Source of the DNA: Malania oleifera
Taxonomy: Eukaryota; Streptophyta; Magnoliopsida; Santalales; Ximeniaceae
Length of the DNA stretch: 64,000 nucleotides
Assembly (NCBI RefSeq): GCF_029873635.1
Contig: NC_080428.1
Span: forward strand, 63,359,957 to 63,423,956
Direction of reading: 5' to 3'
Of the stretch, positions 46,620 to 58,531 are shown piece after piece; the stretch's first letter is position 1; each line of letters opens with the position of its first letter. The notes beneath the pieces were generated by a model. It was not told where the DNA came from, did not search any database, and was given only the letters and a program-made list of their open reading frames with translations. The position numbers and the translations under genes were made by a program.

Positions 46620-47612
46620 TGAGCATTATAACAGTGGGTGACTCGTGTCAGGATAAGCCTAAATACTATAGCAAATGATGAACTCGTATCGGGACGAACC
46701 CTAGCACTAAGCAAATGATGACTTGTATAAGGATAAACCCGAGCGCTATAGCAACTGAATGGCTCGTGCCGGGATAAACTCGAGCACTATAACAACTGAA
46801 TGGCTCACGCCAGGATAAACCCGAGCACTATAGCAACTGAATGGCTCGCACTGGGATAAACTCGAGTGCTATAGCAACTGAATGGCTCGCGCTGAGATAA
46901 ACTCGAGCGCTATAGCAATTGAATGGCTCGCGCTGGGATAAACTAGAGCGCTATAGTAACTCAATGGCTCACGCCAAGATAAACCCAAGTGCTATAGCAA
47001 CCGAAAGGCTCACGCGCGGGATAAACCCGAGTGCTATAGCAACTGAAAGGCTCACGCCGAGATAAACTCGAGCACTATAGTAACAGAAAGGCTCGTGCCA
47101 AGATAGACCCGAGTGCTATAGCAACTAAAAGGCTCACATCGGGATAAACCCGAGTGCTATAGCAATTGAATGGCTCTCACCGAGAGAAACCTGAGCGCTA
47201 TAGTAATTGAATGGCTTACGCCGGGATAAACCCAAGCGCTATAGTAATTGAATGGCTCGCGCCAGGATAAACTCGAGCACTATAGCAACTGAAAGGCTTG
47301 CGCGGGGATAAACTTGAGTGCTATAGCAACTGAATGGCTCACACCGAGATAAACTCGAGTGCTATAGCAACTGAAAGGCTCGCGCCAGGATAGACCCGAG
47401 CGCTATAGCAACTTAAAGGCTCACGCCAGGATAGACCCGAGCGCTATAGCAACTTAAAGGCTCGCGCCGGGATAAACCCGAGAGCTACAGCAACTGAAAG
47501 GCTTGTGCTGGGATAAACCCAATGCTATAGCAACTGAATGGCTCGTGTTAGGATAAAACCGAGCGCTATAGCAATTGAATGGCTCGTGCCGGGATAAACC
47601 TAAATGCTATAA
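46620..47612. repeat. 41-bp minisatellite, about 24 units
   Basis: Unit of the type GAGCGCTATAGCAACTGAAT followed by GGCTCGCGCCGGGATAAACC C, head to tail without spacers. Many unit variants alternate CG with TG or CA. Variable tandem repeats before the 3' LTR are known in Ogre elements and have seeded satellites elsewhere. Confidence 0.95.
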
Positions 47613-47703
47613 CAAAAATTGAGAATTTAAAAAAAATCTTTTGAGTGTTGGAGACAAATTTTAGGATTTGAAGGCCTATACCCCTGTCTAAGCATGTCAT
47701 TTT

Positions 47704-47862
47704 TTTCCTGGGGGCAATTGCCCCAGTTTCAAAGTATGTCATTATGTTCTTGGGGTCAATTGCCCCAGTTTCAAAGTATGTTATTTGTTCCTGGGGTCAA
47801 TTGTCCCAGTTTCAAGATACGTCATTCTGTTTTTGGGGGCAATTGCCCCAGTTTCAAGCATT
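47704..47862. repeat. Four-unit repeat with GGGGCAATTGCCCC palindrome
   Basis: Four units of about 41 bp, each with TTCCTGGGG(G/T)CAATTG, then CCCCAGTTTCAA. Two units hold the perfect 14-bp palindrome GGGGCAATTGCCCC. The unit length is the same as in the array to the left though the sequence differs. Confidence 0.9.
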
Positions 47863-49145
47863 TCTCAAAACAAGGATGACTCAGGTGAGGATGCAGAAGA
47901 ATTATAAAAATCCTATTCAACATGATAAGCATGAATGTATGGTATTCTATCACTATATGTATGCATGTTGCTAAATGTAATATAGGATGCAAGGACATGC
48001 ATATGTTGAACAAAACTATGTGTATACAATATGTATTTACTTTATGCAATGAAATGCATGTTGAAGCATGAGGTTTTCCAATGTGCTGATGATCGACGAT
48101 CTCAACTCTGACTTTGGCCATTTTAAGTTCTAGTCCAAATTGAGGGCCCCTAAATTGGCTTGTCAAAAATTCGACCTGTCATTTGCCCCAGTTAAATTTC
48201 TTTCAAATTCCACCTTTAATGTGAAGATACCGGGGCTGGTTATAGGAAGGCTCAACTCAAAATTTTCCCCAGTTAAATTCCTTCAAATTCCTCCTTGACA
48301 TGAACATACAGGGACTGGCTATAGTAAGGTTCAACTCAAAATTTGCCCCAGTTGTCGCTGATCATGGCCAATCCTTCATCCGATGATTCCTATTCCGACG
48401 CGAAGGCACTGGAACTGAATATAATGAAACTCTTCATGGGATTTTCCCCAGTTACATGTGCTTATAACGTCTCCTGGCCTTCTTTTAAAATCCTGTTTGA
48501 GTAAATCACTGAATTGGCTATCTTTGCAGGATACTTCTTTAACTATCCAACCATTTTCTAGAACTTTTAAAGGACGGAAGGGGTTTTCTTGGATGAGAAA
48601 TCATGCATTTGGACAAATTTGTAGAGTCAAAAGGGGCTATGAACAAGATAGATGTTTCACCATGTTCATGTAGGAGAGGAAAATCTTATACCAGTATTCA
48701 AAAGTCACGTGATATTGATGCTGGTCTTTCAACCTGGATGACTAGCTTTCTCCCTTTGTTGACTGCCCCAATTTTATTGAAGGAAATATTCCCTCCTTTT
48801 CCTTTTGATAGGGGAACCATTGACACTTCGTTGTTCTGATCATTGTCCATAGGTTAATTAAGCTTTACCTCTGTTTTGATCTTGAGATGGACTTTAGGAC
48901 TCGGGACGAAAGGTAGGCCTCAAGATATAGGTTCTCATAAAAATAAGGAAACTAAGGCTCAAAATTCCCTTCCCCAAATTGTAAAAACTCCAAAAACAGA
49001 GATATAAAAAAATTAGTGGATTGATTTCCAAAAAAATAAAAAAAATAAAAATATAATTAATTAAAATTTATTTTTTTATTTTTATTTTTATTTTTTTTAT
49101 TTTTTAAATAAAATATATTATTTTTAATATTAATTAAATATATAT

Positions 49146-49176
<31 letters not shown>

Positions 49177-49310
49177 GTTAAACCACCTGAAGCTTCTTTG
49201 AAGCTTCAGGTGGATTCTGAATTTGATTTCACGCCCCCCCCCTCCCATCTTCTATCTTCTTCTTCTTCTTTTATTCTTTTCTTTTCTCTGCTTTTACCTG
49301 CAACCTGCAA

Positions 49311-49333
49311 TCTCTCTCTCTCTCTCTCTCTCC
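49311..49333 (+). repeat. (CT)n microsatellite
   Basis: Short CT run in the LTR leader, equivalent in position to 1872-1928. Confidence 0.85.
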
Positions 49334-50339
49334 TCACGTTCTCTCTCCCTCTCTCCTCGACTTCATGACGGATTTTTGCCTGATCGAAAATCTGAAAATA
49401 CCACTAGACTCCATTCGCCGCTGCCGTCATTTCTACTGAAGCGGATCGGTGGTAGGAGCAGCGTAAGCGTATTCCCTAGGGTAAGCCATTTTTCCCTTTT
49501 TCTTTAATTTCTTGCAAAATATAAGCCTAATTGACGAACGGACACCACCACGAGAATCTAGAGATGATTCTCTACAAGTCTAGTGGGACGGAATTCTCGT
49601 GGGGGTGTCGGGCCAAAACCCCAAATTTGGGGTGCGGCGATTATTAAGGGGCTTATTTTTAATTAATTAGCATTAATTTAGAAATGCTAAAATATTAAGC
49701 ATTTGGGACTGAAGTAAGATGTCTGGAATTTAGGCCCCGGGTGAGCGCCGCGGATGTAATTTTGGGACTCGCAGGAAAAATTTGAAAAATTAAGTGGAGA
49801 TGTTAAATAATAGTTTAAATGTTAATTTGAGGTATATGGAGCCTAAGAAAGGCTAGATGAGTATTATTTTAGAGAAATAGATTAATTAATCTAGGAAAAA
49901 TGTAAATTGCAGGAATTAAATTTCGGGGCCAAGGGCATGAAATTTTGGGTCCTAAGGAATTTCTCAGTAGTCAGGTAAGGGAATAAACTAAAGCAGTAAT
50001 TTTCCATACAAATTATTATTGATTATGAGTAAATTTATTTTCAGAAAAGCATATGTTATATTGTGTATTACGAATGAAATGTACGATTGAGAAAATACTG
50101 CTATAATGATTAAAATGTATATGTATGTATGAGATGCAAGTAATTCATGATTTTAGAATATGAAGTATGACTTTTCACAGCATATGTGTGGCATGAATAT
50201 TATTTTGTGTGAAATGTATTATGATGTGAAAGATTTTACGAACAAAGCATGATTTCAGGTATTATGAAAATATGAGTTATGTTGTGATGGTTTGACGATT
50301 ATGTGATAAATGATGTAATTTAAGTATATATATACCTGA

Positions 50340-50640
50340 AACAATTTTGGCGTGAGGCCATATATTTATGTTATCGGCATGAGGCCGTAGTTATGTTTTT
50401 GGCGCGAGGCCATATATTTATGTTATCGGCACGAGGGCATATTTATGTTATTGGCACGAGGCCATGTATTTATGTTATCGGCACGAGGCCGCATTTATGT
50501 TATTGGCGCGAGGCCATGTATTTATGTTATCGGCACGAGGCCGTATTTATGTTATTGGCACAAGGCCACGTATTTATGTTTTCGGGACGAGACTGTAATT
50601 ACTATATTTTCGGCACGAGGCCGTAATGATGTTACATATA
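50340..50640 (+). repeat. LTR minisatellite with GGCACGAGGCCGTA core
   Basis: About ten imperfect units of 26-32 bp, TTATGTTATCGGCACGAGGC then CGTATT, alternating with ATTGGCGCGAGGCCATG forms. It is the long counterpart of 2590-2700. Confidence 0.9.
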
Positions 50641-51517
50641 TGATCATGTATTATATGTTTTCACAATCAGGATGTTAGTTTAGTTTAGACCAAAAGCTCG
50701 GTACCGAAGCTATGGGTTAATTTTGGCATGAGGCCTTATTAGTGCTACCGTCCCACGAGGGGATGGGAGATGGATAGTCGATGTGGCTTTCAGTAGAGTG
50801 TGGACGTCCACCTGGCAGTCCGGACTAGGGTGTGGCGGGCTCATCGTACTTACAGACATGTTTGATTCGACAGTGGTCGGCCAGCCATTGTCGGATCCTG
50901 CCTTCGGGCTGCACAACCCGTCATGGGGGGTAATACATGACACCAGCTAGTTATTCATCCTGTGTTTGTTTTCAGTACTATAGTTATAACAAATGATTTT
51001 ATGTATGATATGAATTATTAACAGATGTGAAAATATATGTTTACCCAGTACGATATGATGATGTTTATGGAATTATGAAATGTACTATATATGTATAAAT
51101 GCATTAAATATTCATGTTACCACACAACTGTATTTAGTTTATTTTCCCTTACTGAGAAGTGTCTCACCCCCGAACATTAACTGATTTCCAGGAAATCCAG
51201 TGAGACCGGCGGGCTAGAGCCGCCGTTAAGTGATTGGAGCTTCCCTACTAGAAGGGTAAGCATTGAACTAGGATCGGGAGTTTTTGTTATTTAATCCTAG
51301 TGTTATTTTTACTTTTGGAGGTTGTATATCATAACAGTATTTTGATGTTATAGAAAGCTCTGGTATTATGTTTTATGATTGGATGTTCGAGATTTTATGT
51401 TTACTGCTACTAGGTTTTCCGCTATGTTTGACAGGTGTCCCCGCTACCCACGGGTTCGGGTTGACAATTTTTATTTATTATGTGGCATTTTATGTTAAGA
51501 AATTGAGGGACGTTACA

Positions 51518-52629
51518 CAAATGATACCTTTTGCCCCAGTTTGTGGCTGGATACTTTCGAAGTATTGACTGGACTTGTCCTTTTAGACAAGCTGCCTACG
51601 TACCCTTTCGGGAACAAGTCATCATGTAGTTCAGACTCAAAATTGAGTCAGACAATTTGTTTGAGACAACAATGTGTTACCAATCTGGTCAGGACTTTGT
51701 TTGGACTGTAATGTAGGTTATCGAAGAAAAAGATATGATAAGGCTCAAATTTTGTTGATATTATCAAGGGTAGTCATTGGTCAAGGATCACATCTTAAGC
51801 ATGTCCCTTTTCATTTCATCTCTCTTTTCTTCTTTTTTCCTGCATTTTCTTCTTTTTTGCTTTCCCTTGTATGGACGATTTTTGCGCATCATGTTCATTA
51901 GGAGCTCCATAAGGACTAAATTTTTTCAAAATTGCCCCAGTGTGGGGTGTGATCCCTTGACGGGTTAAATCAAGATTGAATATTTTGAGCTCAACAGGGC
52001 TAGCAAGGGATTTGTAGATTTTTTTTTCTTGGTAGCTGAAAGATAGCCTGCCATCATTTTGGATAGTCAATTATTGTCTCATGCGATTTTCCAAACCCCC
52101 GAAACCCTGAACCCATTTATTTTTAAGAAAATGACTTTTAGAAGAAATGGTTTGATATTCAAGCTCAAGTGGTATGACAAGCGATAAATCAGTGTTGGAT
52201 TCTTTTATGGGAAATTGGTCGGGCAATAATGGCCATCCGTCATTTGATCAAAACAGGAGTGATGAGCATCACAAACTTGTGGAGCAAACAACACCAAATC
52301 ATGCTTGTTGACACGCGAATCCATAAGATGAGGGAAATTATTTTGTTTTTAGAACTCCTTTCCCCAACTTGAGTTCTCATCATTTTCACGGCTTATGAAT
52401 ACTGGTATTTTTTTTCCTAATCTTAACATGAAACACGAGCAAACAAAAATCTTGGCACTTGAACTCATAATGAAAATGCATGATTTCATTGAATTTTATC
52501 AAAGGATTACAAGGAAAATCTAAAATAACAAAACATAACGTCAAGTAAATCAAAGAGTAAAAGGTTTTCTATTCTGGTGATAAAAAAAAAGTCAATTTGC
52601 GCGGTCATCAGTGGGCTTCTCTTTCCTTT
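51518..52629 (-). mobile_element. Ogre interior, spacer downstream of gag
   Basis: Continues the Ogre sequence after the nested LTR (TTGCCCCAGTTTGTGGCTGG at 51531). I see no protease, reverse transcriptase or integrase wording on either strand. Confidence 0.6.
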
Positions 52630-54207
52630 CGTGGCTCTCAGACCTTTACTCACTGCAGCCTTCCCCATGGTCAAGTAGGGGATTGTTCTGAACTTTAGGC
52701 TGCTTATCATCAAACTGTAACCACCCTGCGTCCCTCAACATTTGCACCTTGTTTTTGAATGCCCAGCAGCGCTCGATGGAGTGTCCAGGCGTATCGGTAT
52801 GATAAGTACATCGGGCATCTGGGTCGTACCAACGCGGAAAAGGGGGTGAGACAGGAATCCCCATAATGACGGTAACCATGTTTCGTTCCACCAACGGAGG
52901 AAATAAGATTGAATAATTCACCGGGATGGGGTCTATCTTCTTGATGTTTCTTTGGGTGTCTCTTTCTTGTGCTTGGTTAATTGGTTATACGGGCGTAGGC
53001 TTAGGAGGAGCTCTTTGAAGTCTTGCGCCTGTTTGCATAACCTGATTGACAGAGGGTCCGAAAGCAAAATTCTTCTTAGGCCACCAATTTCCTCCTCCCT
53101 GGTAATAATGCCCGTGGACCATATGAGTTTCCTCATCTTTCTTCCTGCCCGTCCATCTTTTGCTCGGACTGGCCTCATTTCTGACATCTTTGACGAGACC
53201 CACTTTCATATCGGCTTCAATTCTTCCCACTGCAGCCACAATATCCATAAAATCATGGAGAGTTGCTCCCCGAAGGTGCATGTGGTAGGGGTCTTTCAAC
53301 GTGTTCACGAATAACGAGATGGCCTCTCGGTCGCTTACAGGGGATCCATCTGGATCGCCATATCCCTCCACTTGCAAGCATACTCCTTGAATGTTTCAGT
53401 AGGTTTCTTTTCCATTTCCTGCAGCATCAATCGGTCAAGTGCCATCTTCGTCACATGGCGGTAATGAGTGATGAAGGCGTTGGCCAAGTCTTTCCAAATG
53501 CAGACCCGGGCCTTATCCTGTTGAATGTACCAACGAATGGCAAATCCAATCAAACTGTTATGGAAGTAGTGCATCATCAGCTTCTCATTGTTTTAGTATG
53601 CCGCCATTGCTTGACAATATATCAGTAAGTGAGCACGAGGACATCGAGTTTCGTTATACTTTTCAAAATCGGGCATCTTAAACTTCGGCGACAGAGTGAC
53701 CTTCGGCACCAAGCAGAGGTCTTTCAGATCAACGATATCGAATGAATTGGACCCTTCAATGGCCCTTAATCGTTCTTCAAGAACTTCGTATCGACGCTCA
53801 GTTGTGATTCTGTCTGCCCCCATGTCTGTCATCATTATTGGGGGCATTTCGACTGCTGGGACCCCTAGCGTTGGTGCGGTGGGTATGAATGAAGCACTGT
53901 TTGGTGGGGGATTTTATGTAGCAATTGGAGGTTGTCTTGAGGTCTTCCCATGCAATGGGGTGAATCCTAGAGGGTAGGCGGGGTCTGACTCCTCCTCAAC
54001 ATTTTGTGGTGACACAGTCTTGTCCTTGTTCATCATCAGGTCCAACCGCTTATTCATTTTGCTATTTAGCTCCTCTTTCCACTGTTCCATTCCCAGCATC
54101 CTGTTTTCCAATTGTTTTGTCATGGTTTTCGCTTTACTTATGCTGTTGTAGCGGTGAGTAAATGGTGGGCTCAATATTGGAATTCTGGATTTAACTTGGT
54201 TTGACAA
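52630..54207 (-). pseudogene. Ogre/Tat gag region
   Basis: Minus-strand phrases in order: LENRMLGMEQWKEELNSKMN and AYPLGFTPLHGK (53914-54207), LEERLRAIEGSNSFDIVDLK with KFKMPDFEKYN (53593-53847), YIQQDKARVCIWKDLANAF and FKEYACKWRDMA (53335-53577), SLFVNTLKDPYHMHLRGAT (52985-53377), and WYDPDARCTYHTDTPGHSIE with KVQMLRDAGWLQF (52646-52921). These are standard gag and gag-pro linker phrases of Ogre/Tat gypsy elements. The region is broken, with several breaks, and no pol follows within reach. Confidence 0.85.
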
Positions 54208-54546
54208 GAAGTCGGAAGGTGATTACCGACCCATTGAAGAAGAGCATGCATGCATGTATGCATGTAATGCAACCTAAACAATCATTTAAGGTTTTGGGAA
54301 AAATCTCAATGACCTCAAGGATGATCCATTTTCTACTTTAAGAGATAAACTTTTAAGTGAATTTAGGCTTTTCTTAAAACATTCACCGAGTGATATGGAT
54401 GTTTGACATGTATGCAGGATGTTCAACACCAATTATTTCAAAACATATGTACAAAAGGCACAGATTGCAACATGTGGAGAAGGATATGGCTCATGTCCCA
54501 ACGTCGGGGAGGGTATATACATGGGGTTCTCTGAGGCTCTACCCTG
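54208..54546 (-). mobile_element. Ogre 5' untranslated remnant upstream of gag
   Basis: Non-coding stretch between gag and the Athila LTR. It contains a short CATGCATGCATGTATGCATG run (54246) and no recognisable gene. Confidence 0.45.
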
Positions 54547-56950
54547 TGACTCACTCGAAAAATGAGCAGCTCGGAAGCTATCCCAAGTATAGGAGTTACG
54601 TCGTGTAATATTAAGCCCAAGGGCTAGATCGTCTCCTCAGGGAATGCGTTTAATCTCAAAATTTATGTTCGTCCAATCGAAAACAAAATTGTACTGAACT
54701 CAGTTCAAATTCGGGTTTTTCAAGATGGTTCAATTTCACTGTTGACAAATTAAATGACACGCAATTTAAACCCTAAAATTAACATGCACTAAATAAAAGA
54801 AAACAAGAATAGAAACCCTACGTCTACTTAAGGAAACATTGGGACACGCATTAATAAAAACTGGAAACCTAGAACATGGAAATAGAACATGCAAGAATGG
54901 AAACTCAATTAGACACAAACGCACATACTAAAATCGAACCTTTAACAAAACTACGAAAATTAAATCAAACATCATATTTTAAACGCAAACACAAACTCAA
55001 CGAGAATTTAAAACACGCAAACAATGACGAAATATGATAAAAACATGAATTTTTTTTTTTTTTTTCAAACCGACCCTAACTAAACCATGCTTCAATAAAA
55101 AGACTAAATTTTGAAAAAGCAACTAACTTAATTTCCTTAAACAAAAACATTTTTTTTTCTTTTCGAGAAACTGAATCAAACTCTAAAGAAAAACAAACTA
55201 ACAACAACTTTAATGCTCTTAAAATAAGATAAGGATAAATGCAATTTAATTTAAATAATAACAACCAAGAGAGGGAATTAAAAATTGATGCTTTAATTAA
55301 AAATCACAAAACAAAGTTTAACAATTATTCAATACTAAAAACAAACTGGAAAGAAAAGAAAACTAAACAAATAATAGAAACGAAATAAGAGAAAGAGAAA
55401 GCAGGGGCCTGTGCTATGGCCGAGGCAGTGCTGTGGCCGAAAAATTGCAGCAAGTTGCAAAGCTTGTTGGAGGATCTGCTGCTGGAGACTGGCCGAGAGA
55501 GGTTCAGCAGCTGCTGTGTGGGAGTTTGGAGCTGTTGTGTTGCTACTCTGCTGGAGGAGAGCTGGAGTAGGGGAAGCTGGTGCACGGGCTGCTGCTGTGG
55601 GTGCTGGTATGGGACTGCTACTATGGCAGAAGCAGAGTGCTCGGCTGGTATTGCTGCTGTGCCGTGAAGCTGTTGCTGCTGTAATGGTGTTTGGAGACTG
55701 CTATGTGCAAGAAAGAACGGGGGATAGAGAAGAGAGGAGTTTGGGGAAGGAGAGAAAAACAGAGACAAGAAAAAACAAAGAAAGGATAAGAAGAGAGCCA
55801 GAGAGAAAAGAAAAAGGATCAAAGGGAAAGAGAAGAAGAAGAGAAGAAGAAGAAGGAGAAGAGAAGAGGAGTGGATGGGAGCAAAAAGAAAAAAGGATTT
55901 TTTTATATCCTTGTAGCTGTGCGGGGAAGATGATTATAAAGAGGTAAAAATTGAACCCTACCCGGTTTAGCCAACCCGACCCGGCCATGCATGGCCGGGT
56001 CACATCAAATATCCATTCATAAATATATTTTTTTATTTTCTCATTTTATTTGTTCACTGTTCATTGCAAATTTGACTCTTCTGGAACCCATATCTCACAA
56101 AATTCAAAACACGAAAGTTGTAGATAATCCTTTCCTCTTTCTCTAGAAATTTGAATTGTCTCGATCGGAGCTCGGATGGTGTTGAGAGACTACTATGTGC
56201 AGGAAAGAACAGGGGATAGAGAAGAGAGGAGTTTGGGGAAGGAGAGAAAAGCAGAGACAAGAAAAAACAAAGAGAGGAGAAGAAGAGAGCCAGAGAGAAA
56301 AGAAAAAGGATCAAAGGGAAAGAGAAGAAGAAGAGAAGAAGAAGAAGGAGAAGAGAAGAGGAGTGAATGGGAGCAAAAAGAAAAAAGGATTTTTTTATAT
56401 CCTTGGAGCTGTGCGGGAAAAATGATTATAAAGAGTTAAAAATTGAACCCTACCCGGTTTAGCCAACCCGACTCGGCCATGCATGGCCGGGTCACATCAA
56501 ATATCCATTCATAAATATATTTTTTTATTTTCTTATTTTATTTGTTCTCTATTCATCACAAATCTGACTCTTCTAGAGCCCATATCTCACAAAACTCAAA
56601 ACACAAAAGTTGTATATAATCCTTTTCTCTTTCTCTAGAAATTTGAATCGTCTCGATCGGAGCTTGGACGGAAAAGTTATGCACAAAATACGAACAGGTG
56701 TTGGTTTTAGTTCCTGGGAATTTTCCTGCGACAAAAAAAAAATACCAAAACTTCATAAATAGTGCAATAAAGTTCAAGAATGATGAATTTTGCACTTTAT
56801 TAAAATATTGGATAATTTTGGACATTTAATTAAAAATATAAACCGTAAAGCCCGGATAACAATGCCCAATTACGCAGTTTTGACGCGTAATCACCCTGGG
56901 CTAGGGATTATGGTTAATCATGTGTAGTTAGGCTCTAATTCTTATTGACA
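54547..56950 (-). mobile_element. Athila 3' LTR
   Basis: On the minus strand it runs TGTCAATAAG to GAGTGAGTCA. The last part, with GGAGACGATCTAGCCCTTGG and ACTCCTATACTTGGGATAGC, matches 4151-4245. The middle carries a tandem duplication (55687-56670) and a GA-rich, GC-poor leader. Boundaries are judged from TG/CA ends and are approximate on the right. Confidence 0.65.
55687..56670. repeat. 492-bp tandem duplication in the Athila LTR
   Basis: Two head-to-tail copies, 55687-56178 and 56179-56670, both running from a GTGTTxGGAGACT-like start through the GAAGAAGAGAAGAAG region, CCCGGTTTAGCCAACCCGAC and TGTCTCGATCGGAGCT. They differ by several percent by eye. Confidence 0.9.
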
Positions 56951-56991
56951 AAAGGTCCTTAGATTGAAACTTTATCCTCCCTCACAGAGGT

Positions 56992-58504
56992 CTAAACAAA
57001 GCTCGCACTAAGCGTAGTGGTTTGTGGGTCCCCATAGGCCATGCGACATGGGAAACACTCATTTCTAATCCTAGTTAGGAACTTACGCTTGTCCTGGGTG
57101 AGCCAATGGTCTGGCATCCGGTCGGTGACGAGATAATTCACAATGTCGGCGAACCATGGAGCGCGCAACACAGCAAAGAGACGTTCATCAGGAAAGTCAT
57201 CATTCAAGGGAGGGGACACCAGTACCTCGGGTAGCTGCAACCGAGAAAGATGGTCAGCTACAACGTTTTCCACGCCCTTTATCACGTATGGTGATATCGA
57301 ATTCTTGGAGGAGTAGAATCCACCTGATCAACCTGGGCTTGGCGTCCTTCTTTGCTAATAAATATTTCAAAGTAGAGTGGTTAGTAAAAATAATGACAGG
57401 TGCACCAATGACATAAGAGCAAAATTTTTATAAAGCAAAAACAACAGCTAACAACTCCTTCTCAGTGGTAGTATAATTTCTCTAAGCATCATTCAAAGTT
57501 CGACTGGCATAATAAATAACCGACGGCTTGTTATCAATTCGTTGACCTATAACAGCACCAAGAGCGTAGTCGCTAGGGTCAGTCATGATCTCAAATGGCA
57601 ACTCCCACCGAGGAGGTTGCATGATAGGCGCAATAGTCAAATGTCGCTTTAGTGTTTCAAAGGCCTGTTGACAATCATCAGTCCACAAAAATTCAGTTTC
57701 ATTTTGTAACAAGGTACATAATGGTTTAGCAATACTACTGAAACCCTCAATAAAATGTCTATAAAACCCGGCATGACCAAGGAAGGAGCGAATATCCCGG
57801 ACTGTCTTAGGGACAGGTAACTGAGAAATCAGCTCTACCTTGGCCCTGTCAACTTCTATACCACGCTCAGAAACCAAATGTCCAAGTACTAAACCACTAC
57901 GTACCATAAATTGACATTTTTCCCAGTTTAGAAGTAAATTCTTTTCCTCACATCTTTTCAAAATCGTAATTAAATGTGTCAAACAATGATCAAAAGACTT
58001 ACCAAACACAGAAAAGTCATCCATAAAAATTTCGCACATATCATCTAACATATCAGAGAAAATACTCATCATACAGCGTTGGAAAGTAGCAGGGGCATTA
58101 CATAGACTGAATGGCATTCTGCGGAAAGCAAAGGTGCCTAAGGGACAAGTGAAGGTAGTCTTCTCTTGGTCCTCAGGTGCTATGGCAATTTGGTAATAAC
58201 CAGAAAATCCATCCAAGAAACAATAAAAAGAATTACCAGCTACTTTCTTTAATATCTTATCTAGGAAAGGTAATGGGAAATGATTTTTTCGGCTAGCCAA
58301 ATTCAATTTACGATAATCAATGCACATTCTCCAACCCGTTACTTTTCGAGATGGGATCAATTCTCCATTAGCATTTTCAATAACAGTCAAACCAGATTTT
58401 TTTGGAACTACCTGTGTTGGGCTTACCCATTTGCTGTCGGAGATCAAATAGATGATGTCAGCAGCTAACAATTTCAGCACTTCATTTTTTGCCACCTCTT
58501 TCAT
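56992..58504 (-). pseudogene. Athila reverse transcriptase and RNase H region
   Basis: A 340-codon stretch (57482-58504) holds RKVTGWRMCIDYRKLNLASR, FLDGFSGYYQIAIAPEDQEK, the active-site phrase IFMDDFSVFG and FLGHAGFYRHFIEGFS, then RNase H start text (DPSDYALGAVIGQRIDNKP). 56992-57285 gives [13 protein letters not shown] near the RNase H end. It is part of a broken element. Confidence 0.92.
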
Positions 58505-58531
58505 GGATGGATTCAGCCTCCTTTGTGCATC

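Larger units (their letters stand above)
46411..48979 (-). mobile_element. Ogre 3' untranslated region with tandem repeats
   Basis: Non-coding interior between the 3' LTR and the nested solo LTR. It holds the 41-bp array (46620-47612), the CCCCAGTTTC array (47704-47862) and a looser repeat with TTTGCCCCAGTTAAATTC and ACTCAAAATTTTCCCCAG (48180-48450). No protein-coding region is supported. Confidence 0.75.
48980..51517 (+). mobile_element. Solo LTR (family B) nested in the Ogre interior
   Basis: Bounded by TGTAAAAACTCC and GGACGTTACA, with CAAAT on both sides (48975-48979 and 51518-51522), a perfect 5-bp duplication. The right two thirds match the solo LTR at 1542-3606 (GATGGATAGTCGATGTGGCT, GTGTGGACGTCCA, GAGAAGTGTCTC). 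The left part is AT-rich, then CT-rich. There is no internal coding region. Confidence 0.85.

Noticed and set aside
46620-47612. CRISPR-like regular repeat array
   Set aside because: Units are head to tail with no unique spacers, in plant DNA inside a retroelement. It is a minisatellite.
55325-55947. 165- and 178-codon overlapping frames in opposite strands
   Set aside because: Low-complexity GA-rich LTR DNA that is tandemly duplicated at 56054-56439. The frames are not kept in a protein-like way.
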